From positions 17,473,688-17,537,687 of the forward strand of contig OX327691.1 in NCBI GenBank assembly GCA_946807835.1: 64,000 nt of DNA. Reading direction: 5' to 3'. The translations under genes were made by a program, and so were the position numbers. Within the stretch, counting starts at the first letter, position 1. Each line of letters begins with the position of its first letter. This document shows positions 36,048 to 48,643 of this stretch, piece after piece. The DNA is from Ailanthus altissimus (taxonomy: Eukaryota; Streptophyta; Magnoliopsida; Sapindales; Simaroubaceae). The notes under the pieces are model-generated. The model had not been told where the DNA came from. It worked only from the letters and a program-made list of their open reading frames with translations, and did not search any database.

Positions 36048-38137
36048 TGCTAAAACGTAATCAACATCTGGTGCGTCCCTTGTCTATCACAGTGGCAAGG
36101 CAGTCACTCCCCTTTCAGATGGGAAACGAAACATTTGGCGTCAAGAAAAGAACAAAGCACGTGCTAATTCATACAGAAATTTTGATCTGGATGCGCCCAA
36201 GGCCAATTTTAATCATGATCGCATGTGATTTCGAAGCACACTCAATTCAATTCAAAATTTTAAGATCATAACGGTCAGTAATTCTGGGTTAAAATATATA
36301 GAGGAGAAAACTTGCAAGACTGGCAACTTTTTCGATGTTGCCATTGCTGTGGAATTGTCGTTATTGGCGATGATTTTAGGGGATCAAATTCAGGAAATAA
36401 GGACTCAAGTGATCAAATTTCAAGAAGAATTGGAAATTAGAGTCTATTACTAGCTTACTGGGCACGATACGTAATAAGACAATCAATTACAGATTTGATA
36501 TCATGAACATCTTCATCATAAGAATGAATTTCTAATGAGTACACCAAAAAAGAAAAATACCCTTCAACAAAAAGTATCGAATAATGCAATATGGCTCTAT
36601 AGATAATAGGTACCAAAAGATGATTCATGATTGACATATTCTTTTGTTTTCTTTTTCTTAAAAGAATAGTGGTATGCGAGGCTCACCAAGGACCATTTCT
36701 TAGTGTTGTTTCTCTTTCTCATTTACCCTAATTTTCAGCCCGTGTTTGGTTGCGGATAACGATTAGTCGAGAGAAAATGAACTTGTGATAAAAGCACATT
36801 GATATCCACTTTTTAACAATAAGATTGGCATCGCCCAGGCCCAGCTTATTGTTGGTTCCCAAACATCCCTCATGGTTTTGGACAATTGACGTGTCTTCAT
36901 TGACTTTTAGAACTACTCGGTTGTTTTTTTTATAAAAAATTTAATTGATGTTTTTGTTTTTTTTAAGACATTGACTTTTAGAAGTACTCAATTGTTTTTT
37001 TTTTTTAAAAAAATTAATTGATGTTTTTGTTTTTTTTATAAATGATTTTTTGAGTTTATGAATTTTACGTTGCACTAAAAGAAAACTCTTAAAATAAATT
37101 TTTGAATGAAGTGAGGCTAAAATAAATGATCCAATTACAAGCTAGTTAGGGGTTGTTGGAACTTGGGGAGTTAGTGGAAGAGTTGGGCTCTTAAGTGGGA
37201 AGAAAATTGACCCATTAAACAAGTTTATGATTGCAACCCCACGATGACAGAGCAACCACATTTTGGGCTCCTCATTTGGAATCATTACTGGGTGGGTGTT
37301 TAGACTATTAGACCTCATAACCTTTGCTCACCTAACTTTAAGCACGCTAACACAAAAGGAATATATCATGAAGTAGCAGAAACACAAATGGGATTTGAAA
37401 AAAGATTGATGAAGAACCAGATGTAACACAAGCAGCGGGGGATTTTGAATTTTCATTTTGGGGGCAAATGGCAATGGAAGTGTGGTGGGTTGATTTCCTT
37501 TTCAGTTAAAAGTTCAATTCAGCATCTACTTTTTATTGGCGTTGCATTTCATTACCTGTGGTGTGGGTTTCCATTCCCAAGCACTTAGAATCAGCAGCTA
37601 ACTGTGGAAGGCCACCAATTATAGGACCAAAGCCCATTTATGAATTGCCATAATGCCGTCTAAACTATGTAATGATGCTGTTAGTGTGCTATAACCATGA
37701 CATCTCTTTCAAGTTGCAGAATTTCAGGCTTTAATTAATAAGGCTTCTTGTGCACATAAAGTAGGAGCCGGTGTTTAAAACATTACATCCCACTTTTTTT
37801 TCTTCCTGTTTGGTGGTTGGTTTCGATATTGCTTTAGGCCACAAAAACAGTTTCAGCACCATAGATTTTATTGAATTGGATGTTGCATCTAATCTGTCAG
37901 CTTGATACCAAGCATAATTTGATTGAAGCCGTAACAAGTGGAATCTAGACACAGCAGAAGCAGTCGCAAGTTAGGCGGTCTCCATCAATAAGAAATAAAA
38001 AACGCCGAAAGATAATTACCTCTCAACTAACTAGCCCAGATGTATATTCAAGTCCAAAAGAGTTTCATTTCTGCCACTCCGCCCAAGAGCTCGAGAATCT
38101 GTATATTCGGCCCAAGAGCTTTATATTAAAAAAAAAA
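36048..38137. other. Intergenic region
   Basis: No gene supported. It contains a 71-bp tandem duplication (listed separately). Some stretches (about 37140-37660) are less AT-rich than the surroundings but show no sustained open frame with family features. Confidence 0.45.
36900..37041. repeat. 71-bp direct tandem duplication
   Basis: TTGACTTTTAGAACTACTCG at 36900 recurs as TTGACTTTTAGAAGTACTCA at 36971, and both units continue with TTGTTTTTTT and AATTGATGTTTTTGTTTTTT. The differences are few. Confidence 0.75.
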
Positions 38138-38325
38138 CAGTAATACTATATTTTTTAAAATATTATTTAAATTTTTTATTTTAAATTAATATGTTAATCA
38201 ATTATCAAATAAAAAAATAATATAATTTTTAAAATATATTATTATACTATTTTATCACTCAATAATTAATTAACATATTAATTTATTCAAAATAAAATTT
38301 TAAAATAATATTTAAAAAGTATAAT
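38138..38325. mobile_element. MITE-like AT-rich inverted repeat
   Basis: The left arm starts AGTAATACTATATTTTTTAA and continues TTTTATTTTAAATTAATATG then TTAATCAATTAT. The right arm in reverse complement starts TAATATTATACTTTTTAAA and continues TTTTATTTTGAATAAATTAATATG then TTAATTAATTAT. The arms are about 70 bases and the loop about 50 bases. The transcript would fold into a long hairpin. No coding capacity. Confidence 0.65.
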
Positions 38326-41300
38326 ATTATTTATTAAAAAATAGTAATACATAAACATGAGCATTTTCTTTAATAACTCTTTTATTTTGTCTTATATTAC
38401 ATACAACCAATTTGTTTAATGTTAATTTAATAGTTTATAATTTGTCTTATATTTTCTGAAAATAAAGCAAGAATTCACACATACATATAAATATTATTAA
38501 ATTTTAAATTAAGCATGAAATGATGTTCGAGAACAAAATCAAGCTTCCGAAATTAATAACCCTAATCCCTAGTTATGAAAAAACAAAATAATTAATTTTA
38601 TTCCTCTGCTCTACCTTGTGTCTGGTTTCTTCCAAATTTAGGTAGGATACGAATTATGTAGTAGTTCTCATACCAAAAGGCACCAAAACAACGAAAATAA
38701 GAAGGCATCAATTTTAGTATAATTGAACAATAACTATTCGTATGCTATATGGCAAATATTAATTTTAGTGATCACATGAAATGAACCTATCGCTACGGAC
38801 GACCAAGATCTTAAGTCTTAACAGCTTCTTGAGAATGATAGCTCTTTTACCAGCATGCAGGTTACCATCAAACTAATGTCACAATTTTTTAAAGTTACGA
38901 AAAGACACGACATAATATATTGCACAACATATATTGATGTGTTTTATTATTTTTTACGATTAAGTTTATCATTATTAATTTTTACATTTAAGTTTATATA
39001 TTGATAATGGTTATATATTATGAGTTATTTTAAAATTAAAGTTAATTTAAGTGATTTATTTAGATTATTTTTTTGTAGTATTCAAAAATATTAAAAATAA
39101 ATTTATTATGTGTAAAAATTTAATATTAATTAAATTATAATTAATAGAATGATAATTAACCTAATATATAAAGACTTTATAATCTTCAAATTAAATCATT
39201 ATTCGTAGAGCTCATTTTCTCTTTACATAAAAGAGAGATCTCTATTGAGCTCTATATATATTTGATTATGAAAAATTGTTATATTCTTAATTTTTATTAA
39301 AAATTGTTGATTTTTGCGTTCTAATTATTTTAAAATTTTTAAGTATATATATATATATATTTTTAACATTTATCATAATAATTTAATATAATAGATCTAT
39401 AATTATATTTTGTAGATATCAATTTTAATTGATGATTATGACTAACAATATCTTATCTATGTGGTAATATATATATATATATATAGCAGTCGCATTTATA
39501 TAGCTAAGGCAAGTTGGAATCTAACTGCATGCAGATTGGTTTGCGAAATTATTATGCAAGCATTTAATTAGTAGATATGAAATATGGTTCATTGGTTCTT
39601 TTGTCTTGCCTCAGAGATTGTAACAATACGATCAGCTTTATTAAGAAATTAGAGGATAATGATTTTCGGACGCTGAACATTGAATTTTGGACGTGCTTTT
39701 ACTTATATATATGTAGTTGATTTCTTTACTCTACATTTAATGTCAAAATTAACAAGCTTTGAGAAGTAAGCATTGATCATATTTACTCAATCTTGGTTCA
39801 ATCCTTTTTAACACAAAAATGAAGGAAATTTCCTTGGCACGGTTGAATGGTAATTGGAAAAAAAAAAAAAAACAAATCAAGTGAGGATGCTTGCAATAGG
39901 AGCCACCTTGTACTTTTTTGATAAAGCAACAAATACTAATTAACAAATGGCACGAAGTATCCATGAAGCTCATCGTGAGATCTTTCTCTTATAAAGGATT
40001 GGTACGACAGTACAAAGCCCTAGATCAATATCATGTGAACTGGTAATGGTCCAACTGAAAACTTATTTCATCACGTCTTTCTTTTAACGAATATAAAAAT
40101 TGCAATGAATTTGATCTGGGAAATTTGCCAGCTGTCTATAGAATTTTCAATTTCATAGTGCCAGCTTTGGCAGTCTGATCAGCTATAGCTTTTAAGCTTT
40201 AAGGAAGCTGCTAAGAATATGGAGCTGGGTTTCTAATTTTTACCAGCTGTCCCTATAGGATTAGGCTTTTGGCTTAGAATTATTTCAAAGTCTATAATTT
40301 TTTTATAGGAAAAAATTATTTAAATAATTTTTATTAATTAAAAATATAATAAATAGATGAAATTACTCTTATTTATAACATAATTAAAAAATTACTGTTT
40401 CATAATGTATTTTAATTAGTTTGTGTGTGTTTAATTTGTAAAAATATAAATATAAAAATATAATAATAGTATAACATGATAAAATAGAAAAAAAATAAAA
40501 TATATCAAAGAGAAAATATGATAAATTAAAAAAAATAAAAAAAGTTAGAATTCCTCGCGCGAGGTGCGAGGAAGAGCTCTGTACCATGCCTCGGGCCCCT
40601 TCTCGAGCCTCACGTGACGCATGGGAAATTTTGAGTTTTTTTTCATCTTTAATTTCAATTTTATTTTATTTTATAAAATTTTATTTTTAACTAATTTTTA
40701 AAATTTTTAATCTTTAAAATATCAGTATTTAAATATCTGATTTATTTATTCTTAAACTCTAATTTTAAAATTATTGTTTGAATGAGTTTAAAAAAAAATA
40801 GTGAAAGAGAGATAAATATATTTTAGGATAAAATAGTCGAAGTTTAATCTTTATAAATATTAAAAATTATATTTTAATTTTATAACTATAAAAATATTTG
40901 AGTTTAAAATAAAGACGTGTACATTTTCCCTCGTGGCTTTCCCACTTCTCTGTTTGGAAGACATAATCAAAGTAGATTGGGTTGAACTAATTGACTGAAG
41001 CTGACCAACCAAGTTACAAACGTGAAAATTGCGGTGTCAAAGAAATTTCTTAGATCCAGGGTCAGACCCATCGGCCACGTATCACCTGGCCCAGTTGCCA
41101 GAGAGTTTCTGCGCTGTTACATGTGGAATTTTTGTCTTATCATTCAACAAGGACAAAATTAAACCACCTCTTTAGAATTGCAAAACACAAAAACTAATTG
41201 ACACAAAAAAAAAAAAAAAATCTTGCTAATATATAGTTTCTGAAGTACAATATTATAATCATCAGTACACACAGGGAGAAACAAAAACTGATCAGGATCT

Positions 41301-41551
41301 TCTCTTCATAATATTCCCACAAGAGATCTGTACATACATGTGTACACAAAAACTCACAAGTCTTCTTCGTGTTTTATATATATATTTTTTCCAATATTCA
41401 TTCTATTTTCTTGGAAGTAAAAGTGTAACAGCTACTTTCTAATCTATTAAGAATCAAGAAATTTTCTCTCTGTTTTCTTTTAGAAAAAAAAATGATAAAG
41501 GAGATATGAAAATAAAGAACAAGAGATCAAATTGAAATAAGATTAGCTAAG
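38326..41551. other. AT-rich intergenic region before the small Cys/His gene
   Basis: No gene supported. The last 250-300 bases (about 41250-41551) are the probable 3' UTR of the minus-strand gene. TA runs occur at about 39345-39360 and 39467-39484. A GC-richer island at about 40553-40620 (CCTCGCGCGAGGTGCGAGG) stands out from its surroundings. Confidence 0.45.
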
Positions 41552-42067
41552 CTAGCTAGTAACTCTGATCTCTCTCATAGTTCTAGAATGCACCAAACCC
41601 TCATCTATCTTCTTGCTTCTTGGACGAACTAACTTTGAGAAGAGCCCAGCTTTCTTCTTCTTCTTCTTGTTGGCATCGCCATCTTTAATAACACTTCTCA
41701 TTCTTGGATCAAAAGCCATTGATCTACTCTTAGTTAACACACTCTTGCCAGCAAACAGCAAAGTGGAGAAAGAATGCTTTCCCTCAATAGTAAAACGATA
41801 TCGATGCATGGGAGAAGCACAAGAAGAAGCTGAAGAAGAAGAGTAGTAAGAAGATAATGAAGAAGAAGAACAAGAAGACTCCACTGTAATGTTGCTACGT
41901 GATGATTTGGTAGGAGTTGATGATAGCTGAGAGAGCTTTTCCCTTAAACAAAGCGAGCAAACGCCTGGTGATTGCTGATGTTTAGGGTGCTTCTTGCACC
42001 TAATATCATTATTCTGGGATCTGCCCACGACGTCTTTTGACGATCTTTTGAACATAAGGCTTGACAT
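41552..42067 (-). CDS. Small intronless Cys/His and Ser-rich protein of unknown function
   Basis: A single open frame of 171 codons from ATG at 42067. Near the N-terminus is a conserved-looking Cys/His block: C24-x2-H27-P28, then GVC37-x2-C40-L followed by REKLSQL. This spacing could bind a metal and is reminiscent of a plant protein group with a CxxHP...GVCxxCL...KL signature. I recall such proteins but cannot name a function. Residues about 55-85 are almost pure Ser with Tyr and Cys. A segment FSTLLFAGKSVLTKSRSMAF follows, then a basic KKKKKK block (about 133-138) that might direct nuclear localisation. There is no signal peptide or membrane span. Long coding length in one frame, biased composition on the coding strand and an AT-rich flank with CATATAC-type sequence 45-60 bases upstream support a real gene. 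Confidence 0.75.
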   Translation of the reverse strand: MSSLMFKRSSKDVVGRSQNNDIRCKKHPKHQQSPGVCSLCLREKLSQLSSTPTKSSRSNITVESSCSSSSLSSYYSSSSASSCASPMHRYRFTIEGKHSFSTLLFAGKSVLTKSRSMAFDPRMRSVIKDGDANKKKKKKAGLFSKLVRPRSKKIDEGLVHSRTMREIRVTS

Positions 42068-44080
42068 TTTGGAAATGAAATTCTGAATTGGGTTTGTTTT
42101 GGTCTGTTGTGAGTATATGTAGACGTGTAAGTGTTAATGGTTCGTTTCCATGATAGTTCATGGGAGGCTTCTTTGGCATTTCTTTAAAATAGTTCTTTTG
42201 ACGGTTTGTGTAAAAAGTTTGAAAAGTTTGTTGGAAGTATAAATGAACGGCCGTGATTGGAAAGGAGAGTCTTGTGGGCCAGACTGTGGAGATTGAGTTG
42301 GTGGCTTTGATGATGGTTTAAGTAAATTGGTGGTGTGTGGATTTGGAGTATGGGAACAAAGCTTTTAAATAGGGCGGCGTGGAAAAATCAAAGTTCACAA
42401 AAAAATAAAAATAAAAAGGGCATGAGTGGACTGGACCATGGACACTGTCAAAACCATAATACGACAGCGTTTTGAAACGTATGAAACGGGACGTCGGTTC
42501 ATGGCCAATGCACAGGAAAGGAGGAAAATGTCTCGAAACGTAAAGCTTGCTGCTTGCATGTGCTGGTCTCTTTCTGTGCAGCCAATTAAATTTTGCCACG
42601 AAGTAAACTCGTTTAGAATTTTTTATACTTTCTCAGCTGTCAAGTATGGAAAAATAAAAAGAGTAGTTTGTCTGCAATTTCGACGAAGCAAATTTCGCCA
42701 CGCCCATAGTTCAAAACAAATATTTTTAATTCCATTTAGTTTCTTGTTTGTTCATAAAAGAAAAAAAAAATTGAAAAAAGGGCACTCACGCTAGAGAATA
42801 TTAGGTGTAAAGGGTGAGAAAGACACGTTAGATTTTGAATTCAAAAATTAATAAATCGAACCGATTACATTCAGATTTACATAAATTATTAAAATTGTTC
42901 GATGAGATTAAAAATTGGATGGATTTGATTCAAATGTGCTATCATAGTCTGATGTTTTAACATACTAACACGTGTAAAATTCATGATGCAATTTCCACAT
43001 CAGTATTGGGTCGTCTCTGACTGTCCAAAAGCACGCAACTTTTTTCTATTGAAAAGAAAAACGTTGATAAAAAGAAATTTAATTTGACATCGGTTGGTCT
43101 TGTCTAGAATCTCCATTAAATCCAATTTGTAACCAAAGCGAAATATATTAATGAGCTGTAGCAAATGTGCGGTGCAATTGCAAGGGTTTCGTGACTTGGG
43201 CACTTGACCATCAGTTGAAATATTTCATTTCAGCTGAGGATGGCCCTTTCTGGCCTGTAATAGTTGTTAGGAGTTCAACCGTGGTCACAGGGAGAAGTGA
43301 ACATTTTAGTCACTAAGGGTGCGCCTCTAGCTGTAGTTATGGATTTGGCAGCGACAATTACGTACACTCTTCTATGGGGCTGGCCCCTCCAATAGAGGAG
43401 GACTGGTCGTTGCTAGCTATGGGGAGCTGCAGTCAGTTAATTAGTTCGAATCTCGTCAAAATGGAAATTCACTAGCAAAAAGAAACCGAACCGACAAGGT
43501 TATTTGATCTAAATCTACTTTCTCACTAGAAAAACTGACAATAGAATAAAAAGAAGAGTTCGGTAGGAAATAATACTAAAAAGTATTAAAGAGCTTTAAG
43601 ACATTGTAAAAACCATAACCAAAAGGGTTGGTCCAAACAACTAGTACCAATCTTGGACACTGATTTTATTAGAACGCGGAGACTTGCTATTTGAAGTTTG
43701 AAGTCGCCATTTGAGTTCCTATTCCTTACAAGTTCCGGCCACAAAATGCCCATACTCCAACTGTAATCAAGGCTTTGTCTAGTCACTGTCCTATATCTCA
43801 AATTTATGTCAGGCCAGCCGTTCAAATCTTTAAGAAACCGACTTCCAAACTAAATTCCCTGTTCATATTGGCATATTTTGTTGAGTGATATGCCCTAGTC
43901 CATAGGAGAAAATGAAGAAGCTTCAACGCAATTCTCAAATGTGAACATCAAATCAATGCTCAACATTACAGCGAAAGTTGCATGCCTTTTCACCGATCAA
44001 GAAAGTTTGATGCAGGCATTTTGCAAAAGATTTAAGGAAAATATCTACTTTCAGGTTCAGAAGTCGTCAACAGCAAAATG
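42068..44080. other. Intergenic region between the small Cys/His gene and the copia element
   Basis: The first few hundred bases are the likely promoter of the minus-strand gene at 41552-42067. No other gene is supported. A minus-strand open frame at 43586-43825 has ordinary composition but no recognised family. AGTTCGAATCTCG near 43444 resembles a polymerase III B box without a convincing A box. Confidence 0.4.
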
Positions 44081-44731
44081 TGTTAAAGTGAAAATAATCA
44101 TACAAATAATAAATTTATGGTATAAATTATAATAATTAAAAAATTAAAAATTTAAAAAAAAATTAACATATGTAATTTGACAATTTATTTTTATTCACGA
44201 CGAATCTAAATTATATTTTTTATTATTAAATTTTAAGACACTCACAAATTATATATTTTACAATAAAAATTTATAAAAAATTCACCCTATTTTATAAATA
44301 AAAAATTTTTCTTATTAAAAATTACAAAAAATATTTATATCACTTAAATATCATAAAAATGTATTTGCAAACCAATTAAAGACTTTTATATAGGTTTTAA
44401 GATAACATAAGTTAACCCTAAATGTGTGGGAGTCGTTTTAGGGAGACCTATAACAAATAGGAAACTCAACAAAATAGAAAAATCTTTTTTCGCACTGGGC
44501 GCCGTGGCACCCATTACTTAGAGCTACAACGCTGGACCATCGTGCTTGGTGTCGTGGCGCCCAGGTGCTATCTGGGGTGCCACGGCGCCCACGCCTGGGC
44601 ACTGCTTCCTCATTTCGTCCTCCATCTGCGTCCATCATCGAGTCTTGTGCACCCAACGCTCTTGGCTTGCTCTCCAAATCATATCTCAATGATTTTTAAT
44701 CAACTTTCTCGCAAATCCCTTAATTGATTCA
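44081..44731 (-). repeat. Left LTR (3' LTR) of the copia element
   Basis: Begins TGTTAAAGTGAAAATAATC, paralleling TGTTGAAACAGAAATAATC of the right LTR, and stays alignable to AATGATTTTTAATCAACTTTCTCGC. It contains long AT-rich stretches that have drifted from the right LTR, which indicates an old insertion. The inner boundary is approximate. Confidence 0.75.
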
Positions 44732-47608
44732 AAATTATTTACAAAGTATCTCAATCTTTCATATCTGCATCTTCGGTTACCCTCATATAGTAGCGACTCT
44801 AGTTAAGTCGGTTAAGTTCTTTTATAGGGTGAACTTAATTGAGGACAGTGACTTAGTCAACATGTCAGCATAATTTTTAAATGATGCTATCTTCGTTAGA
44901 CTAACTTCACCATTTAAGATAATTTTTCGAATGTAATGGAGCCGCACATAAATGTGTTTTTACCTCTCGTGAAACACTTTATGCTTACTTAGGTGTATGG
45001 CACTCTGACTATCAATATACATACTGGTGTTCACATCTTCAGTAACCATTACCTCCGTGCATATGCCTTTCAACCACACTGCTTCCTTAATAGCTTCTCC
45101 AACAACTATGTACTTTGCCTCTGGGTAACTAGTGCAACTACATGATGCAAAATTGATCTCCAACACACACTACACCTAAATACTGTGAATACGTAACCCG
45201 TCAATGATCTTCTTCTGTCTAGATTATCTGCATAATTTAATTCTACGTATTCTCTTACTATTACACTATTGTCTTTATCCATTTTATATATCAACCCGTA
45301 ATTTGACATCCCATTGGGATATCTTAATATCCACTTCACTGCAAACCAGTGATTCTTCCTTAGATTCGCCATGTATCTATTCACTATGCTTACAGTCTAT
45401 GTTATGTTTGGTCTTATACAAAGTATTGCATATATGATGCTCACCACAGTACTTGTATATAGTATTTTGCACATCTACAATTTCTTTTCTTTGGATGTTG
45501 GCGATTGTACTGCTGACAATTTAATATTTTTTGGTGGTGTTAACTATTTACACCACACTTTATATCCTTTCACTCATTTGGGATATCCTATAAATACCCA
45601 TTTGATAGCTCTAGGTTCCAACTTCCCCTCCTTAATAAGAATAAAGGCAGGGCAACCAAAAATTCTCAGATGGTCATACTTATAAGGGTTGCCAGACCAA
45701 TTCTCTTCTTGCGTTTTAAAGTCCATTGCTGACGAGGAACTTCTGTTGATAAAATAAGCTACAATCATCATAGCTTCTCCTTAGAAAGCCTTTGACATCT
45801 TCGCATTAGTAAGCATACATCTACTCCTTTCAACTAGGGTCCTATTCATTCTCACAGCTACGTCATTCTGCTGCGGTATTGATCTCATAGTTCTATGCCT
45901 TGAAATCCTATACTTGGCACAAAACTCATCAAACTTTTTATTGCAAAACTCGAGGCCATTGTCAGTTCTTAGCCTCTTAACCCTTTTGCTAATATGATTC
46001 TCAACTAAAGCCTTCTAAGAATTAACGTATCAAACACTTGATTTTTACTTTTCAATACATAGATTCACACCTTCCTTGAATAATCATCTATCAAACTGAG
46101 AAAATACCTAACACTACCACGAGTAGCTGTCTAATCTGGTCTCGAAAGATTCGAGTGTATATAGTCAAGAGTCCTTTAATTTTGTGTTCGCCGGTGCTAA
46201 ATCTCACCCTATGTGCTTTTCAAATACATAATGTTCACAAAACTCTAACGGTTGGAACCTATCTTCACCAAACGCCTTTTGACTAAATGACTCCTTCAAG
46301 TTTCTCTCACTTAGGTGTGCTAGTCTAAGATGCTACAACTTATTTTGCATATTCTCATCATCTATAGAGAATAATGAATAACTACTTACATCTTCACCCA
46401 ATAGCACATAAATACCCCTCTGTGCTTATCTCCTCTCATTATCACCATGAAACTTTTCAATACTCTCAAAACCCTTTCGTCGATCTTGATTGAACACTCA
46501 TTCTGATCTAAAATCCTTAGTGAGATCAAGTTCTTCTTGAGGTCAGAAACAGACCTAACTTCTGTCAACTCTTTCACTCGCTCATCCTGCAACTTAAGTT
46601 TAATACTACTAATTCTCATCGTCTGACATACAACGTCATTAGCCATTAATACCTTACCACCACTAATGGGTTAAAAATTTATAAACCAAAATTTGTGCAG
46701 GCACATGTGAAATGTACAACCAGAATCAAAATAACCTATTATTCAGTACTCTTACCATCAGTACCGACTAGAGTTTCTGTGTTGTTGTAGCTATCATCAT
46801 AGGAAAGTGCAGCCTCTATTTTTTTTTTTATATTGTGCTTTCTTCTCTGAACAGTCCTTTATGAAGTGAACCTCTTTCTTGCAGTAATAACACTTTTTAT
46901 GAGTCCTGAACTTTGATCTCGAGCCCCTTTTTCTTTCCATCACTATATGAGAACATTCCTCTTACAGATAAACTTTATGTATTGCCCTCAATTTGCTTTT
47001 CTAATAGTTTTGAGTTTAATGATGATTTCATATTACTCATCGTTAAACTCTCTCTTCTGTAGAGAAGTGTATCAATAAAGTTCTTATAACTCTTGGGAGA
47101 TAAATTCAACAAGATGATTACCTTATCTTTATCTTTTAACTTGATATTGATAGACTCTAGATCAAGAATGATCTTGTTGAAGGTATCTATATGATCTTAC
47201 ATCGGCGTCCCCTCTGACATGGACAACTAATACAACTTTTTCTTTATATGTAATCTGTTGGCCAATGACTTTTACATATAAAGAGAGTCTAAATTCTTTC
47301 AAGGACCAATCGTCGTCGTCTCACCTGCTACTTCTCTCGATATTTTATCGCTCAATGACAGAATGATTGTACTGTGAGCTCTTTCTTAAATGTCATTTCC
47401 TTCTGCTTCAGCCTTAGATGACTCTGGTATTTTCTCATCTTCACTAAATGGAGCTGGAGTCTCATCTAATGCTGAACCTAACTGTTGGTTCACCAACAAC
47501 GCCTTAACTTTCATCTTTCACAAATTAAAGTTATTCTTATCGTTGAATTTCTCTACCTCATACTTAGGTGTGGCCATGTTTACTTGAAATCTTACTTTGA
47601 TACTAGTT
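44732..47608 (-). mobile_element. Internal region of a defective Ty1/copia (Tork-like) retrotransposon
   Basis: In element order (right to left): a primer-binding site beside the right LTR (TAGTATCAAAGT on the minus strand, 9 of 12 matching TGGTATCAGAGC); gag from Met at 47577; a CCHC zinc knuckle C-YY-C-KKEV-H-FIKD-C at about 46851-46892; the protease DSG motif near 46700-46735; the integrase zinc region (HLRLAHLSE...) near 46300; the integrase core with RTDNGLEF near 45950; then, after an abrupt jump, only the last part of the reverse transcriptase (HWFAVKWILRYP) and RNase H with YIDSQSAIHLSKH and a C-terminal ADMLTK block. Most of the reverse transcriptase is deleted, and many stops and frameshifts are present. 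The integrase catalytic glutamate is Val. It is not autonomous. Confidence 0.85.
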
Positions 47609-48274
47609 TGTTGAAACAGAAATAATCAAACAAGCAATAAACCTAAAGTATAAATCTCAGCAACCAAACAATTAAAAATTTAGAGGGAGAAAGGTAGAAG
47701 AACAACACACAAAATTTACGTGGTTCGGCTACTTGCCTACGTCCACGGTGGATCTAGATCACACTTTCTCATTATTGAATCTTAAGGCACTCGCAAAGTA
47801 TGCATTTTATAAAAAAGACTCACAAAGAACTCTCTCTCTTTTGTAAACAATGGGGTTCTCACACTAAGAATCAGAAAGAACACTTATATCACTTAGATAA
47901 CACAAAGATATGTTTACAAACTAATTAAGAACCTTTATATAGGCTTTAGGATGACCTAGGTTAACCTTAAATGTGTAAGAGTCGTTTTAAGGAGACCTGT
48001 AGCAAGTAGAAAACTCAACAAACTGAGAAACTATTTTTCCTGCATAAGACGCCGCAGCACTAGACCATCGTGCCTGGCGCTGCGGTGTCCAGGTGTTGTC
48101 TAGGGCACTGTGACACCCACGCCTGGGCACTTCTTCCTCATTTCGTCATCTTTTTGTGTTCGGCTTCTATCCTTGTACACCCAACGCTCTTGGATTGCTC
48201 TCAAAATCATATCTCAATGATTTTTAATCAACTTTATCACAAAATAGAACATTAATTGAGTTCTAAAAACTTCA
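47609..48274 (-). repeat. Right LTR (5' LTR) of the copia element
   Basis: Begins TGTTGAAACAG next to the primer-binding site. It contains TTTACGTGGTTCGGC...CGTCCACGGTGGATC, the region that in copia elements of this group lies just before the internal end of the LTR. The outer end is approximate (CA at 48273-48274). I found no matching pentamer flanking the two LTRs. Confidence 0.75.
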
Positions 48275-48305
48275 CAAGTTTAGCGTTAGCATTTCTACCC
48301 AAGAT

Positions 48306-48643
48306 CCTTTTCATGGTAGCATAAAGAAAAACCTGTTAATTTTTATCTTAATACAATCATGAAATTTGGAACAACTATCCATAGATAAGTACCAATTACC
48401 ATGTAAACGATCAAACTTGAACTTGCAATTTATTGTAGTTCAAGCCATTTCCCTATCGCCTAAACTCTTTATGGTTGAACATGTGAGAGCCAAGTTGAGT
48501 GATTCGAGAGCCGAGGTTTCAAAATCCTAAAGAACTAAAGCCATCACTTTCAAAATGTGAGCAACAACGTCTCTAGGATACAAAGAAATGGTTATGATAC
48601 TACTATGACGGGAATCATCACAAAAATAGTACACAACAAATGT
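48306..48643 (-). pseudogene. Protein-coding relic of an unidentified gene next to the copia element
   Basis: One minus-strand frame of about 110 codons has only a few stops (one after VMALVL, one after GDREMA) and non-random composition: CDDSRHSSIITISLYPRDVV, then SALESLNLALTC and FKFDRLHGNWYLSMDS. This looks like a decayed exon. I do not recognise the family. The copia LTR starts about 30 bases beyond its distal end. Confidence 0.4.

Noticed and set aside
41613..41846. Plus-strand open frame with poly-Phe and poly-Glu runs
   Set aside because: It mirrors the poly-Lys and poly-Ser tracts of the minus-strand gene at 41552-42067.
42426..42794. Plus-strand open frame of 122 codons
   Set aside because: No recognisable domain, a poly-Lys end from an A-tract, and it lies in the promoter region of the minus-strand Cys/His gene.
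43370..43470. Possible tRNA or SINE from AGTTCGAATCTCG
   Set aside because: Only a B-box-like phrase is present; no acceptor stem or convincing A box at the right distance.
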